NCBI RefSeq assembly: GCF_044596045.1
Contig: NZ_CP138995.1
Span: 3,720,001 to 3,784,000, forward strand
From: Flagellimonas sp947499585
GTDB lineage: Bacteria; Bacteroidota; Bacteroidia; Flavobacteriales; Flavobacteriaceae
DNA: 64,000 nt
Reading direction: 5' to 3'
Below are positions 52,665 through 62,379 of this stretch, in pieces. Below the pieces are notes generated by a model. That model was not told the DNA's origin and made no database searches. It worked only from the letters and a program-made list of their open reading frames with translations. Each line of letters begins with the position of its first letter. Within the stretch, counting starts at the first letter, position 1. The position numbers and the translations under genes were made by a program.

Positions 52665-53396
52665 TTATTGAAAATAAGATAATAATGCTGCCTTTTTAGA
52701 TGCAGAAACGGATAGTTCCTTCCCATTTGATAAAACAACACTACCTCCCTTTCCTCTTTTATATTTTACTACTTCCCCTACATTTACCAAATACGATTTA
52801 TGAATTCTGGCAAAGGCATATTCCGTAAGGGCTTCTTCAAAATACTTGAGTGTTTTGCTCACTACAATTTTCTTATGCTCCAGATATATTTCTGTGTAAT
52901 TGTCATCGGCTTTACAAAAGAAGATATCCCCTACTTCCAAAACTTGAAAGCCATCCAGTTGCGGCAGGGTTATTTTCCCCTCTGCTTTAATTGTTCTGGC
53001 TTTTAATACTTGACCATCCAGAGCATTTTCTTTCTCCTTGATTTCCTTGACATATTCCACCGCTTTTATCAGCTCATCAATATTTATGGGTTTCATAAGA
53101 TAATATGCGGCATGGTTGTTCAATGCATCCATGGCATATTGGTTATAAGCTGTCACAAAAACTGTTTCAAAAGTTCGATCAGGTATTTTATCCAGTAGAT
53201 CAAAGGCATTTCCAAAAGGCATTTCAACATCTAAAAACACCAAATCTGGTTGATGCTGTTGAATTAGTTGCAACCCTTCATCAATATTGGAAGCTTCTCC
53301 TAAAAGCTTTACTCCATCGCAATATTTGGCAATATAATTTCTTAATATTTCCCTGCTATTTGCCTCGTCTTCTACAATAATAGTCCGTAATTCCAT
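52665..53396 (-). CDS. LytTR family response regulator
   Basis: The 243-residue product (ATG at 53396) has a receiver domain with the phosphoacceptor Asp56 in PDLVFLDVEMP, Thr in VTAYNQYAM and Lys in YLMKPI. A C-terminal LytTR DNA-binding domain follows from about residue 140 (VGDIFFCKADDNYTEIYL, FARIHKSYLVNVGEV). Its ATG overlaps the kinase stop by one base (TGATG), so the pair is translationally coupled. Targets are unknown. Confidence 0.93.
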   Translation of the reverse strand: MELRTIIVEDEANSREILRNYIAKYCDGVKLLGEASNIDEGLQLIQQHQPDLVFLDVEMPFGNAFDLLDKIPDRTFETVFVTAYNQYAMDALNNHAAYYLMKPINIDELIKAVEYVKEIKEKENALDGQVLKARTIKAEGKITLPQLDGFQVLEVGDIFFCKADDNYTEIYLEHKKIVVSKTLKYFEEALTEYAFARIHKSYLVNVGEVVKYKRGKGGSVVLSNGKELSVSASKKAALLSYFQ

Positions 53397-55603
53397 CAAT
53401 CTTTTTTAAGCTTAAGGGATACTTTTGTTCCTGTTTGGTCTTCATTCAAATTGGAAATTGCAACATCCACCTTGTTCTTATACATATCATTAAGAATTTG
53501 GATCCGTTTTTTAATATTACCCATTCCTTTTGATTTTTGTTTCTTTTGGTTGTCCGTCTTTAATGCTGCTGATTTTTTTCTTCCAATTCCGTTATCCACA
53601 ATTGTAATTTCTAGGAGCTCTTTGTTGATTTGATTTACCTCAATCTTTAAAAAACCTTTTTCTTCTTTATAGCGCAGTCCATGCCAAATAGCATTTTCTA
53701 TATATGGCTGAAGAAGCATCGGAGGAATTTCAAAGGCATCAATATCTATCTTTTTATCAATGTTGATTTCATAATCAAACTTATCTGAAAAACGGGAATG
53801 CTCCAACTTCACGTATAACTCTAAAAGCTCCAATTCTCTGGAAAGAGAGATAAAGTCCTCTTCAGAATTTTCCAGCACGCTTCTCATCAAAACTGAAAAA
53901 TCACTTAGAAATCGATTTGCACTGCGTTCGTCGCTCTTTGCAATGTAATTGTTGACGGAATTGAGGGCATTGAAAATAAAGTGCGGATTCATTTGTGTGC
54001 GCAACGACTTTAATGCCAGTAGATTATTTGCCAACTTCTGTTGCTTGCTATTTCTATAGAACAGGAAGGTGGTCAATGCCATTAGCACTAGCCCAAAAAT
54101 CAAGGAATAAATAATCCATTTTTGTCGTTTGCTTGTTTCTTCAAACAATTGTTGTTCTGTTACGGCAAGGCTATACTTGCTTTGGGATAACTGTCGTTCT
54201 TGTTCCAGACTTGATATACGATTTTGCTTGGTAGCTATCTCACGATTAAATCTGGCCGCTCTAGAAATTTCTTGCTCCTTTCTCACATACAAGCTATCTA
54301 CAACAGCAACATAATCTTGATAGGATTCCAACGATTTTGAAAAATCTCCTTTGTATTTGTATACTTCTGACAATTTTCTGGTTGCATCTTTTTGTACCAC
54401 CAAATCATCTTCACTATCTGCCTTAACAATACTTCGTTCCAAATAAGGAATAGCCTCATCCAACTTATCCTGTGCTATATATGCGTTGGCTATTTTATAA
54501 TTGATGCGTTGTGCCGTTATGGAATCTGAACTTGGCAAGGCCTTATTTTCTCTACCAACTGATTGCCTTGGTAATTGGGATAATCCACTCAAACTCTTTT
54601 TTCTTAGTTGAATTTCATCTTCATATCTATTCTCTTGATTATAAAAATCGGCAACTTTTTCATTCTCCTCTATTAATCGTTCTGGAGCTACTTTTTTAGA
54701 AAGGTTCAAAGAATTGTTATAAAACCCTTCAGCCTCTACTAAACGATTTTCGCTTGCATAGGCATCTGCTATTTTTGAGTTTAAATCAATGACCTTGGGA
54801 GAGATTTGGTTTTTTTGAGCAATTTGAAGCCCCTCCTTATAAAAATCCACTGCTTCATTCAGTTTGGACAAACCCTTGACGGCATCTCCTAAATTTTCAT
54901 ACAGTTCAACCCGTTGAAAGGGAATCATGTTCTTTATATCCAGCAAAGGAGTTAGCATGGTTTTTGCATTTTGAAACTCGCCATTCATCACATAGGCTTT
55001 GCCCAATAACAGCTTCGTTTTAGATGATTCTCTATGTTCAAGGGCATCTTTGAAATTTGTAATGGCCAAGTCATATTGTTTATGGTACAAATAAATCTCG
55101 CCTAACGTGGTTAAAGAGGAAGAAAGTTCGTTTCTATTTCCCCGTTTGCCCAATTGAGATATGGATTGAGCAATAAAGTCAATACTCTTCTCCAAATCTG
55201 TTCTTTTGTAGATGTTGGCGGAATCTAGAAATCTCTGATGATTTGAAATATTCCTTGAGCTGATACTTTTTTCTTTCTTTGAAGCTCTTTTAGATACATA
55301 ACCCTCCACCAAAACATCTACCTCTTCATCTGATGTTATTCTATGCCGAACCGATTCAAATTCCAAACTTTCAAAAATGAGCATATCACCAATGGAAGCT
55401 TTTATTTTGAATTCACCCAGTCCATTGGTTGTTGTATAGGAACCTTTATCCGTAGAAACTTCAACCCCTGAAATTGGGGCAAAGTTTTCCTTTCCCTTAA
55501 CCGTCCCTGTAATCTCCATGGACAAGCGTTCATTGTTTACTTGGGAAAACCCAGAATAAAACACGATTAGAAAGAAGAACAGTATGTGTATTCCTTTTAT
55601 CAT
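53396..55603 (-). CDS. LytS-type sensor histidine kinase with CarboxypepD_reg-like and TPR domains
   Basis: The 735-residue product has a signal peptide (ILFFFLIVFYSGFSQ), then a carboxypeptidase-regulatory-like beta domain (about residues 28-95, ITGTVKGKENFAPISGVEV). Several TPR units follow to about 430, then a coiled coil, one membrane helix (WIIYSLIFGLVLMALTTFLF, near 490-510) and a His_kinase/HATPase region. The phosphorylated His is at 541 in MNPHFIFNALNSV; VDNGIGRKK near 670 is the N/G1-box-like ATP site. The long periplasmic part suggests sensing of envelope or protein-complex signals. It is coupled to the LytTR regulator. Confidence 0.9.
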   Translation of the reverse strand: MIKGIHILFFFLIVFYSGFSQVNNERLSMEITGTVKGKENFAPISGVEVSTDKGSYTTTNGLGEFKIKASIGDMLIFESLEFESVRHRITSDEEVDVLVEGYVSKRASKKEKSISSRNISNHQRFLDSANIYKRTDLEKSIDFIAQSISQLGKRGNRNELSSSLTTLGEIYLYHKQYDLAITNFKDALEHRESSKTKLLLGKAYVMNGEFQNAKTMLTPLLDIKNMIPFQRVELYENLGDAVKGLSKLNEAVDFYKEGLQIAQKNQISPKVIDLNSKIADAYASENRLVEAEGFYNNSLNLSKKVAPERLIEENEKVADFYNQENRYEDEIQLRKKSLSGLSQLPRQSVGRENKALPSSDSITAQRINYKIANAYIAQDKLDEAIPYLERSIVKADSEDDLVVQKDATRKLSEVYKYKGDFSKSLESYQDYVAVVDSLYVRKEQEISRAARFNREIATKQNRISSLEQERQLSQSKYSLAVTEQQLFEETSKRQKWIIYSLIFGLVLMALTTFLFYRNSKQQKLANNLLALKSLRTQMNPHFIFNALNSVNNYIAKSDERSANRFLSDFSVLMRSVLENSEEDFISLSRELELLELYVKLEHSRFSDKFDYEINIDKKIDIDAFEIPPMLLQPYIENAIWHGLRYKEEKGFLKIEVNQINKELLEITIVDNGIGRKKSAALKTDNQKKQKSKGMGNIKKRIQILNDMYKNKVDVAISNLNEDQTGTKVSLKLKKD

Positions 55604-55811
55604 TTATTCCTAAATACTTAGGTAAACTTAATTCATATAAAGCGTATTAAAAAATGGCTTCTCCTCCAAAAGTCACTAAAAACAGCATCATTTTACCACT
55701 TTACAAAACCATTAGTATCACTCACTCATTCTAAGTTCCCGTTCCATCATTCCTGGTTTTAATTAAAAAAAGATGGAAATACTTTTATCCCATACTTTAA
55801 AACATTGAACT

Positions 55812-56981
55812 ATGAAACATTTAAAACATTTATTAGGAATAGCACTTTTTACAATCGCAGCCGGAACAGTGTACGGATGCAATTTAAAACCAAGGGAATA
55901 TAAAAACACCGCCTTGATAACAAGGTCTATCCCAGACAAACCAGCCAAGCAATATGTAAAGGTTGCATTGTTGTTGGACACTAGTAACAGCATGGATGGC
56001 CTTATTAACCAAGCAAAGGCACAACTTTGGGATATAGTTAATGAATTTACCCACGCTAAATGCGGGAATGAGGCCAGACCTTCATTACAAATAGCACTTT
56101 ATGAATATGGCAATGACGATTTAGCTTCTAATGAAGGCTACATTAGACAGGTAATAGGTTTTAGCAGTGATTTGGATGAAATCTCTGAAAAGTTGTTTTC
56201 CTTAACCACCAATGGTGGCGAAGAGTATTGCGGCCAAGTGATTCAAACTTCATTAAAGCAATTGGATTGGGGTAAAAATGCAGACGATCTTAAAATGATT
56301 TTTATTGCAGGAAACGAGCCATTCACCCAAGGTAAATTAAACTATAGGGATGCTACATCCAATGCTAAAGAAAAAGACATTATTGTAAACACTATTTTCT
56401 GCGGTAATTATGAGCAAGGTATTTCCACCAAATGGAAAAGCGGCGCTACACTAACAGGTGGCGAATACATGGCTATAGACCATAACAAACAAGTTGTTCA
56501 TATTGACACTCCTTATGATGATATAATCATTCGTCTTAACTCTAAGCTGAACACTACGTATATCTCTTATGGTGCTTTAGGCAGGGAAAAGAAAGCATTA
56601 CAAGGTATGCAAGACAGCAACGCTGCCGAATTGGAAGAGGCTGTTGTAGTAAAACGTGCAGTGAGTAAAAGCTCTAGGCTCTATAAAAATTCTAAATGGG
56701 ATTTGGTTGATGCTGTTGAGGACGATGAGTTTGAAGTTTCAGAGCTTAAAGACAAAGATCTACCTGCCGAACTAAAGGGTAAATCTGAAAAAGAGATCAA
56801 ACAATACGTCCAGGACAAAAAAACGGAGCGTGAAAAAATTCAAAAGCAGATTCAGGAGTTAAATACAAAACGTGAGGCTTATATTGCTAAAAACCAAAAA
56901 GAAGAAACAGGAGAATTGGAAAATGCATTGTTATCAGCTATAAAAAATCAAGCTGCAAAGAAAAATTATAAGTGGGATTAA
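55812..56981 (+). CDS. Von Willebrand factor A domain protein
   Basis: The 389-residue product has an N-terminal export signal (LLGIALFTIAAGTVYGC; a lipobox-like AGTVYGC is possible but atypical). A VWA domain over about residues 50-270 carries the MIDAS motif DTSNSM (DxSxS) and a following TTNGGEEYCG. A highly charged coiled-coil tail runs from about 320, ending in KKNYKWD. VWA domains bind metal-dependent protein partners. It converges on the second porP/sprF gene across a bidirectional terminator. The role is unknown. Confidence 0.85.
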   Translation: MKHLKHLLGIALFTIAAGTVYGCNLKPREYKNTALITRSIPDKPAKQYVKVALLLDTSNSMDGLINQAKAQLWDIVNEFTHAKCGNEARPSLQIALYEYGNDDLASNEGYIRQVIGFSSDLDEISEKLFSLTTNGGEEYCGQVIQTSLKQLDWGKNADDLKMIFIAGNEPFTQGKLNYRDATSNAKEKDIIVNTIFCGNYEQGISTKWKSGATLTGGEYMAIDHNKQVVHIDTPYDDIIIRLNSKLNTTYISYGALGREKKALQGMQDSNAAELEEAVVVKRAVSKSSRLYKNSKWDLVDAVEDDEFEVSELKDKDLPAELKGKSEKEIKQYVQDKKTEREKIQKQIQELNTKREAYIAKNQKEETGELENALLSAIKNQAAKKNYKWD

Positions 56982-57005
56982 ATTATTTAAGTGTGAGAAA
57001 AAAGG

Positions 57006-57034
57006 TGGTCCATCATTTTTGATGGGCCATTTTT
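57006..57034. terminator. Bidirectional terminator between VWA and PorP/SprF genes
   Basis: TGGTCCATCA (57006-57015) pairs with TGATGGGCCA (57020-57029), including one G-U wobble, around a four-base loop. T-rich tracts follow on both strands. Confidence 0.8.
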
Positions 57035-58028
57035 AATTATTGGCCGCAGGGCAGTAACAATCGTAACGCTTGCCTTGATCACTCTGACCAAAGTCGTACC
57101 CTAAAGTAATTTGATGAAAACCTCCATTATCAAAACGGATATCCCCTGATTGGTAGGAATAGTTATAAGAGAACAAGAACTGGTTTACATTAACTCCAAT
57201 TATTGGCGTAAACAACTGCAAACGCTGCTCCCCAAAACCGCCATTGGTTTGAAACTGCGCTCCATCAAAACTTCTACGATAAGATAATCCGGCCCAAACT
57301 GTACCAAAAGCAACATCTTTGTAAACCTTAGCGTTGAAATCAATAGTTTTTTCCTTGGTAAAATCGGTCATTTGAAATAAAACAGAAGGTTCAATTCTGG
57401 TTTTCTTTCCAAAAACATATCCTGCAGAAAGCAAGTATCTTCTCAAATTATCAAATTCGGCTGCCGTGTATAAATCACGACCACTTCCTAAGACATTCAA
57501 AACAGCAGCGTGTGCATAAAATTCAAAAATATTATATGATACTCCCAAATCCACATTAAAATAGCTTGTGGTATTTTTTGTTCCTGAAACCACCGGATCT
57601 GGTATTATAGATCTAAATTCGGTTTCATCTAAACTGCTTAAAATAACTCCAGCACTAAGTCCAAAGGATATTTGGTTCAATGTTCTAAAATCTCCCGCCA
57701 ACTGTAAATGATGAGCGTAGGTTGCTTTAAAGCCCGTTTGGGAGTGGTATCCGTTAGAATCATTGAATAAGATGCCGCCAACACCGCTTCGTTCACCTAC
57801 TCTAAAATTAGCATTCAAGGTCTGTAAACTAGGGGCTTCATCAACATTGAACCATTGCTTCCTAGCAGTAAGACGTATTTTTGCTCCTTCGCTAATACCT
57901 GCCATAGATGGATACACCAAATAATAGTTATCTGCTAAGTAGTCAAAATATACAGGTATTCCTTCTTGAGCCTTAGTAGTTAGCCCAAAAACTAGGGTAA
58001 TGATTAGTAGGATTAAATAGCGTCTCAT
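57033..58028 (-). CDS. Second PorP/SprF family T9SS membrane protein
   Basis: The 331-residue product has a signal peptide (YLILLIITLVFGLTTKAQ), a PorP/SprF mature start (PVYFDYLADNYYLVYPSMAGISEGAKIRLTARKQWFNVD in the standard order, shown here by its YPSMAG and RKQW elements), and barrel strands ending HQITLGYDFGQSD. It ends with a Cys pair (YDCYCPAANN). Unlike the copy at 44.6 kb, no type B-CTD secreted protein lies next to it; its partner must be elsewhere or beyond the sequence seen. Confidence 0.88.
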   Translation of the reverse strand: MRRYLILLIITLVFGLTTKAQEGIPVYFDYLADNYYLVYPSMAGISEGAKIRLTARKQWFNVDEAPSLQTLNANFRVGERSGVGGILFNDSNGYHSQTGFKATYAHHLQLAGDFRTLNQISFGLSAGVILSSLDETEFRSIIPDPVVSGTKNTTSYFNVDLGVSYNIFEFYAHAAVLNVLGSGRDLYTAAEFDNLRRYLLSAGYVFGKKTRIEPSVLFQMTDFTKEKTIDFNAKVYKDVAFGTVWAGLSYRRSFDGAQFQTNGGFGEQRLQLFTPIIGVNVNQFLFSYNYSYQSGDIRFDNGGFHQITLGYDFGQSDQGKRYDCYCPAANN

Positions 58029-58131
58029 GTATTGATTATGGGGCTAAAGTTGATATTTAAAGGTAATCAAACATTTAGATAACGATTGAAGCGGTACATT
58101 ATTATATATTTTACCTCTCATGTTTACTTTG

Positions 58132-58139
58132 TATTTTTG
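58132..58139 (+). promoter_or_regulatory. -7 promoter element for nfu
   Basis: TATTTTTG matches TAnnTTTG and lies 15 bases before the ATG at 58155. No well-spaced TTG is present. Confidence 0.4.
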
Positions 58140-58154
58140 CATCAAATATTTGCT

Positions 58155-59051
58155 ATGAAAGAATTTAACATCACCGTTGTTGAGACCAACAACCCCAAAA
58201 TACTAAAATTTGAGTCCAATCAATTCTTGGCAAAGGGCAATCATGAGCTTAAAAACATAGATGAAGCGAAGGATTCCCCATTAGCGCAACAGTTGTTTTA
58301 TCTTCCATTTGTTAAAACTGTATATATCTCTGGAAACTTTATAGCCCTTGAACGATTTGACATTGTTGAATGGGATGATGTAAAAGATGAAGTTGCGCAG
58401 CAATTGGTTGAATATTTAAATGCCGGAGAACCTGTGGTAAATGAAGCAGAAACTCAGAAAAAACAACCTATTACCGTTTACGCAGAAGTTACTCCAAACC
58501 CTGCGGTAATGAAGTTTGTTTCTAACAAGAAAATAGTTCCCACAACTTACGAATTCAAAAACATTGATGACGCAAAGGATTCACAATTGGCCAAAGAGCT
58601 TTTCCACTTTCCATTTGTAAAAGAGGTATTCTTTGATGAGAACTATGTATCTGTTTCAAAATACGAAGTTGCTGATTGGGAGGAAATCACCATGCAATTA
58701 CGAGAGTACATTAGAGACTTTTTAGCAGATGGAAAAGAAGTAGTTTCCAGTGAAGCAATTCGGAAATCTAAGGAGACTGCAGAGCAAAGCTTGTCACCAA
58801 CACAATACGATGATACTTCCCAACAAATCATTGATATATTGGAAGAATATGTAAAGCCAGCAGTTGCCAGTGATGGTGGTAATATACTTTTTCAATCCTA
58901 CGAGGAAGAAAGTAAAACCGTAAATGTGATTCTACAAGGCGCATGTAGTGGATGTCCATCTTCCACTTTTACCCTAAAAAATGGTATTGAGACCATGTTA
59001 AAAAACATGATGGGAGATAAAGTAAATGAGGTGGTTGCACTCAATGGCTGA
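58155..59051 (+). CDS. NifU/Nfu-type Fe-S scaffold protein with duplicated N-terminal domain
   Basis: I start at the ATG at 58155 (MKEFNITVVET), giving 298 residues; an in-frame TTG at 58086 precedes the promoter-like element and is rejected. Residues about 1-95 and 105-200 are two copies of the Nfu N-terminal domain (NPKILKFESNQFL and NPAVMKFVSNKKI; both contain an FKNIDDAKDS-like or LKNIDEAKDS segment). The last 85 residues are the NifU C-terminal domain with the cluster-binding CSGC in GACSGCPSSTFTL. It carries assembled Fe-S clusters to target enzymes. Dodecin follows after 69 bases. Confidence 0.92.
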   Translation: MKEFNITVVETNNPKILKFESNQFLAKGNHELKNIDEAKDSPLAQQLFYLPFVKTVYISGNFIALERFDIVEWDDVKDEVAQQLVEYLNAGEPVVNEAETQKKQPITVYAEVTPNPAVMKFVSNKKIVPTTYEFKNIDDAKDSQLAKELFHFPFVKEVFFDENYVSVSKYEVADWEEITMQLREYIRDFLADGKEVVSSEAIRKSKETAEQSLSPTQYDDTSQQIIDILEEYVKPAVASDGGNILFQSYEEESKTVNVILQGACSGCPSSTFTLKNGIETMLKNMMGDKVNEVVALNG

Positions 59052-59120
59052 TTTTCAACCTTTCTTACAAATAGTATGGTCAAATTTTCATAACTTGAAT
59101 TAATTTAAAAAACATTAACC

Positions 59121-59321
59121 ATGGCAGTTTTAAAAGTTATTGAAGTATTGGCAAACTCTGATGAAAGTTGGGAACAAGCAACGAAAAATGCAGTAGCCCA
59201 TGCTTCCAAATCAGTTAAGAATATCCGTTCTGTTTACCTCAACGAGCAAAGTGCTTCTGTTAAGGATGGTAAAATAGATGAATACAGAGTCAACGTTAAG
59301 ATCACTTTTGAGGTTAAATAA
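59121..59321 (+). CDS. Dodecin family flavin-binding protein
   Basis: This 66-residue protein matches dodecin, a small dodecameric flavin store. Visible features are the starting strand AVLKVIEVLANSDESWEQATKNAV, NIRSVYLNEQSASVKDGKIDEYRV and the closing KITFEVK (given as separate segments). The SWEQA segment holds the stacking tryptophan used for flavin binding. A strong terminator follows. Confidence 0.93.
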   Translation: MAVLKVIEVLANSDESWEQATKNAVAHASKSVKNIRSVYLNEQSASVKDGKIDEYRVNVKITFEVK

Positions 59322-59344
59322 CCAAGGGGTGATAAACAAAAAAT

Positions 59345-59368
59345 GCGCCCATCTCGGGCGCTTTTTTT
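59345..59368 (+). terminator. Rho-independent terminator after dodecin
   Basis: GCGCCC (59345-59350) and GGGCGC (59356-59361) enclose ATCTC and are followed by seven Ts. It is strong and canonical, and ends 18 bases before the next ATG. Confidence 0.9.
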
Positions 59369-59386
59369 ATGTTCAAAATTGTTTAC

Positions 59387-61495
59387 ATGCTTAAAAGAAT
59401 TACCATTTTATCGGTTTTATTGTCTTTAACCCAAGGTTGCACCCAAAAATCAAATAAAGTGACCCATAAACATACAAATGCTCTGATCCATGAGACCAGT
59501 CCATACCTATTGCAGCATGCACATAATCCTGTAAACTGGGAAGCCTGGAGCCCTGAGACATTAGAAAAAGCTAAAAAAGAAGATAAACCCTTACTTATAA
59601 GCATTGGTTATGCTGCCTGTCACTGGTGTCATGTGATGGAAAAAGAGTGTTTTGAAGATGAGGAAGTAGCGCAAATGATGAATGAAAATTTCATCAACAT
59701 AAAAATTGATAGAGAAGAAAGACCAGATGTAGACCAAATCTATATGGATGCAATACAAATGATGTCTGGAAATGGTGGATGGCCTCTTAATATAGTAGCC
59801 CTGCCGGATGGAAGGCCGTTCTGGGGTGCTACCTATGTCCCGAAAGACAATTGGGTTAAATCCTTGAAGCAACTTACAGATTTATACAAAAACGATAAAT
59901 CTAAAATTGTACAATATGCCAGTGATTTAGCAAACGGAATCAATGCCATAAACCTTGTAGAGAACAAAGAAGATTCCGATGCGTATACAATGACGCAGCT
60001 TGACACTTCCGTAGAAAAATGGTCAACATATTTTGATAGTTATTTAGGTGGATACAAGCGTGCACCCAAATTTATGATGCCAAATAATTGGGATTTTCTT
60101 TTGCATTATGCCACTGCTAATTCCAAACCTGAAATCATGGAACATGTTAATGCCACATTGACCCGTATGGCCTATGGCGGTATTTACGATCATGTTGGCG
60201 GGGGGTTCTCTAGATATGCCGTGGATACCAAATGGCATGTACCCCATTTTGAGAAAATGCTATATGACAACGGCCAATTGGCGAGCTTGTATGCCAAGGC
60301 CTATGCCGTAACAAAGAATGAACTGTATAAAACCGTTGTTGAACAGACCATAGGTTTTGTTGAAAAAGAACTACTTGACGAAAATGGAGGTTTTTATTCT
60401 TCTTTGGATGCTGATAGTTTAGATGAGCATGGTGAGCTGGAAGAAGGAGCCTACTATGTTTGGGTTAAAGATGAACTGTCTCAACTATTGGGAGCAGATT
60501 TTGACATCTTCAAAGATTATTACAATATAAATTCTTATGGCCTTTGGGAAAAAGGAAACTATGTTTTAATTCGAGATAAAACAGATGAAGAAATTGCAAA
60601 AAAACACGATCTTTCAGTAGCTGTCCTAAAAGAAAAATTGAATAATTCCCTCAAAATATTAAAAGAGAAAAGAACTGAACGCTCCAAACCAAGATTAGAT
60701 GACAAAATACTTACTTCTTGGAACGGACTAATGTTGAAAGGTTTGGTAGATGCCTATCGTTACTTAGGAAACCCAGATTATCTTGAGTTGGCACTTAAAA
60801 ATGCACAGTTTCTTGAAAAAGAAATGATTAAAAATGATAATTCTCTTTTTCGCAATCACAAAGAAGGGAGCAGCAGTATTAATGGTTTTTTAGAGGACTA
60901 CGCAACTGTTATTGAAGCATACCTAGCACTTTATGAAGTTACTTTTGATGAAAAGTGGCTTAATCATTCCAAAAATCTTTTGGACTACGCAAAAGTTCAC
61001 TTTTTAGACAAGAAATCAGGGATGTTCTTTTTCACTTCTGATCAGGACGAATCCCTTATTAGAAGGAGTATCGAGACTAATGATAATGTCATCTCGGCTT
61101 CCAATTCCATAATGGCAAAAAACCTTTTGAAGTTTCATAAATTATATACAGAGGAAGATTACGGAATACTTGCCAAACAAATGGTGAAAAATGTGCAAGC
61201 AGATTTTGATGAAAGTGCCCAGGGTTATGCAAACTGGATGCATTTGGTACTTTATGAAAATCAAAACTTTCATGAGATAGCCGTTGTGGGGGAAAATTAT
61301 AAGACTCTAGCAAAGGAATTGAGTAGTCATTATCTCCCTAATAGCATTTTAGTAGGTTCAGAAAAAGAGGGTGGTATTGACCTATTGAAAAACAGGTATA
61401 ATGAAGGAGAAACTTTAGTCTATGTATGTATAGAAGGGGCTTGTAAGCTCCCAGTTACTTCCACCGAAGAAGTCCTGAATCAATTAAAAAATTAA
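59387..61495 (+). CDS. DUF255 thioredoxin-domain lipoprotein (YyaL / SPATA20-like)
   Basis: From the ATG at 59387 (MLKRITIL) the product has 702 residues; an upstream ATG at 59369 lies at the terminator's end. It has a lipoprotein signal with the cysteine at residue 18 (LTQGC), unusual for this mostly cytosolic family. Residues about 32-190 are a thioredoxin-like DUF255 domain with CHWC (Cys78, Cys81) and the conserved SPYLLQHAHNPVNW. The remainder is an alpha/alpha-toroid similar to N-acyl-glucosamine 2-epimerases (GGGFSRYAVDTKWHVPHFEKMLYDN, given as a family landmark near 275). The substrate is unknown. Confidence 0.88.
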   Translation: MLKRITILSVLLSLTQGCTQKSNKVTHKHTNALIHETSPYLLQHAHNPVNWEAWSPETLEKAKKEDKPLLISIGYAACHWCHVMEKECFEDEEVAQMMNENFINIKIDREERPDVDQIYMDAIQMMSGNGGWPLNIVALPDGRPFWGATYVPKDNWVKSLKQLTDLYKNDKSKIVQYASDLANGINAINLVENKEDSDAYTMTQLDTSVEKWSTYFDSYLGGYKRAPKFMMPNNWDFLLHYATANSKPEIMEHVNATLTRMAYGGIYDHVGGGFSRYAVDTKWHVPHFEKMLYDNGQLASLYAKAYAVTKNELYKTVVEQTIGFVEKELLDENGGFYSSLDADSLDEHGELEEGAYYVWVKDELSQLLGADFDIFKDYYNINSYGLWEKGNYVLIRDKTDEEIAKKHDLSVAVLKEKLNNSLKILKEKRTERSKPRLDDKILTSWNGLMLKGLVDAYRYLGNPDYLELALKNAQFLEKEMIKNDNSLFRNHKEGSSSINGFLEDYATVIEAYLALYEVTFDEKWLNHSKNLLDYAKVHFLDKKSGMFFFTSDQDESLIRRSIETNDNVISASNSIMAKNLLKFHKLYTEEDYGILAKQMVKNVQADFDESAQGYANWMHLVLYENQNFHEIAVVGENYKTLAKELSSHYLPNSILVGSEKEGGIDLLKNRYNEGETLVYVCIEGACKLPVTSTEEVLNQLKN

Positions 61496-61557
61496 TTAAA
61501 ATCATTTCCTTCTGGACAAAAGCATCTTAACTTTGCTTTGTTTTATATAAAACAGTT

Positions 61558-62379
61558 ATGGAAGAGCTTCAAAATTTTGAACAACATCTAGAGAAAGCCA
61601 TTGAATGGTTTTGGGATTTTATGCCCAATCTCATCTTGGCAATTGTTATTCTTTTAGGCGGGTTATGGATTATACGTTTTATTAATCGTTTGGTTCGCAA
61701 ATTTTTTGAACGTAAAGATTACGACCTTACTCTAGAGAGTTTTTTACAGAGCTTTATAAGTATTGCCCTTAAAGTTCTTCTTTTTACCATAGTTGTGACC
61801 CAACTAGGAGTAAAATCATCTTCTCTTGTTGCCATGGTTGGAGCAGCTGGTTTGGCCATTGGTTTGGCGCTGCAAGGTTCTTTGGCCAATTTTGCTGGAG
61901 GTGTATTGATACTTCTTTTTAAACCCTTTAAAGTGGGGGATTTTATTTCTGCACAAGGAATAGACGGCAGCGTAAAACAAATCACCATTTTTAGCACCAA
62001 ATTGAACACCTTTGGCAATCAAGTAGCCATTATACCAAACGGACAACTTTCTAACGGAAGTATCGTGAATTATAATATGGAAGATACCCGAAGGGATAAG
62101 TTTGATGTTGGAATTGGTTATGGTTCCAATATAAAACAGGCCAAAGAAATTTTATTGCAGATTTGTGCCGAGCATTCAGATATATTAAAAGAACCTGTAC
62201 CTGAGGTATATGTTGGCGATTTGGCAGATAGTTCGGTAAATCTCACTCTTCGTTTTTGGGCAAAGAATGAAGTTTTCTGGCCAGCGCACTTTCATGTAAT
62301 TGAAGAAACCAAACATCGTTTTGATCAGGCCGGAATTGAGATTCCATTCCCACAGAGAGTCGTACATGATGTAGACTAA
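61558..62379 (+). CDS. Small-conductance mechanosensitive channel, MscS family
   Basis: The 273-residue product has the MscS layout: three N-terminal helices (the first near residues 18-40), the pore-lining Gly/Ala helix VGAAGLAIGLALQGSLANFAGG near 95-117 with its preceding VAM, and the cytosolic beta-domain (KPFKVGDFISAQG, VAIIPNGQLSNG). It ends near IEIPFPQR. Length matches the short E. coli-type MscS. It protects against osmotic downshock. It converges on tsaB with a four-base overlap. Confidence 0.93.
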   Translation: MEELQNFEQHLEKAIEWFWDFMPNLILAIVILLGGLWIIRFINRLVRKFFERKDYDLTLESFLQSFISIALKVLLFTIVVTQLGVKSSSLVAMVGAAGLAIGLALQGSLANFAGGVLILLFKPFKVGDFISAQGIDGSVKQITIFSTKLNTFGNQVAIIPNGQLSNGSIVNYNMEDTRRDKFDVGIGYGSNIKQAKEILLQICAEHSDILKEPVPEVYVGDLADSSVNLTLRFWAKNEVFWPAHFHVIEETKHRFDQAGIEIPFPQRVVHDVD

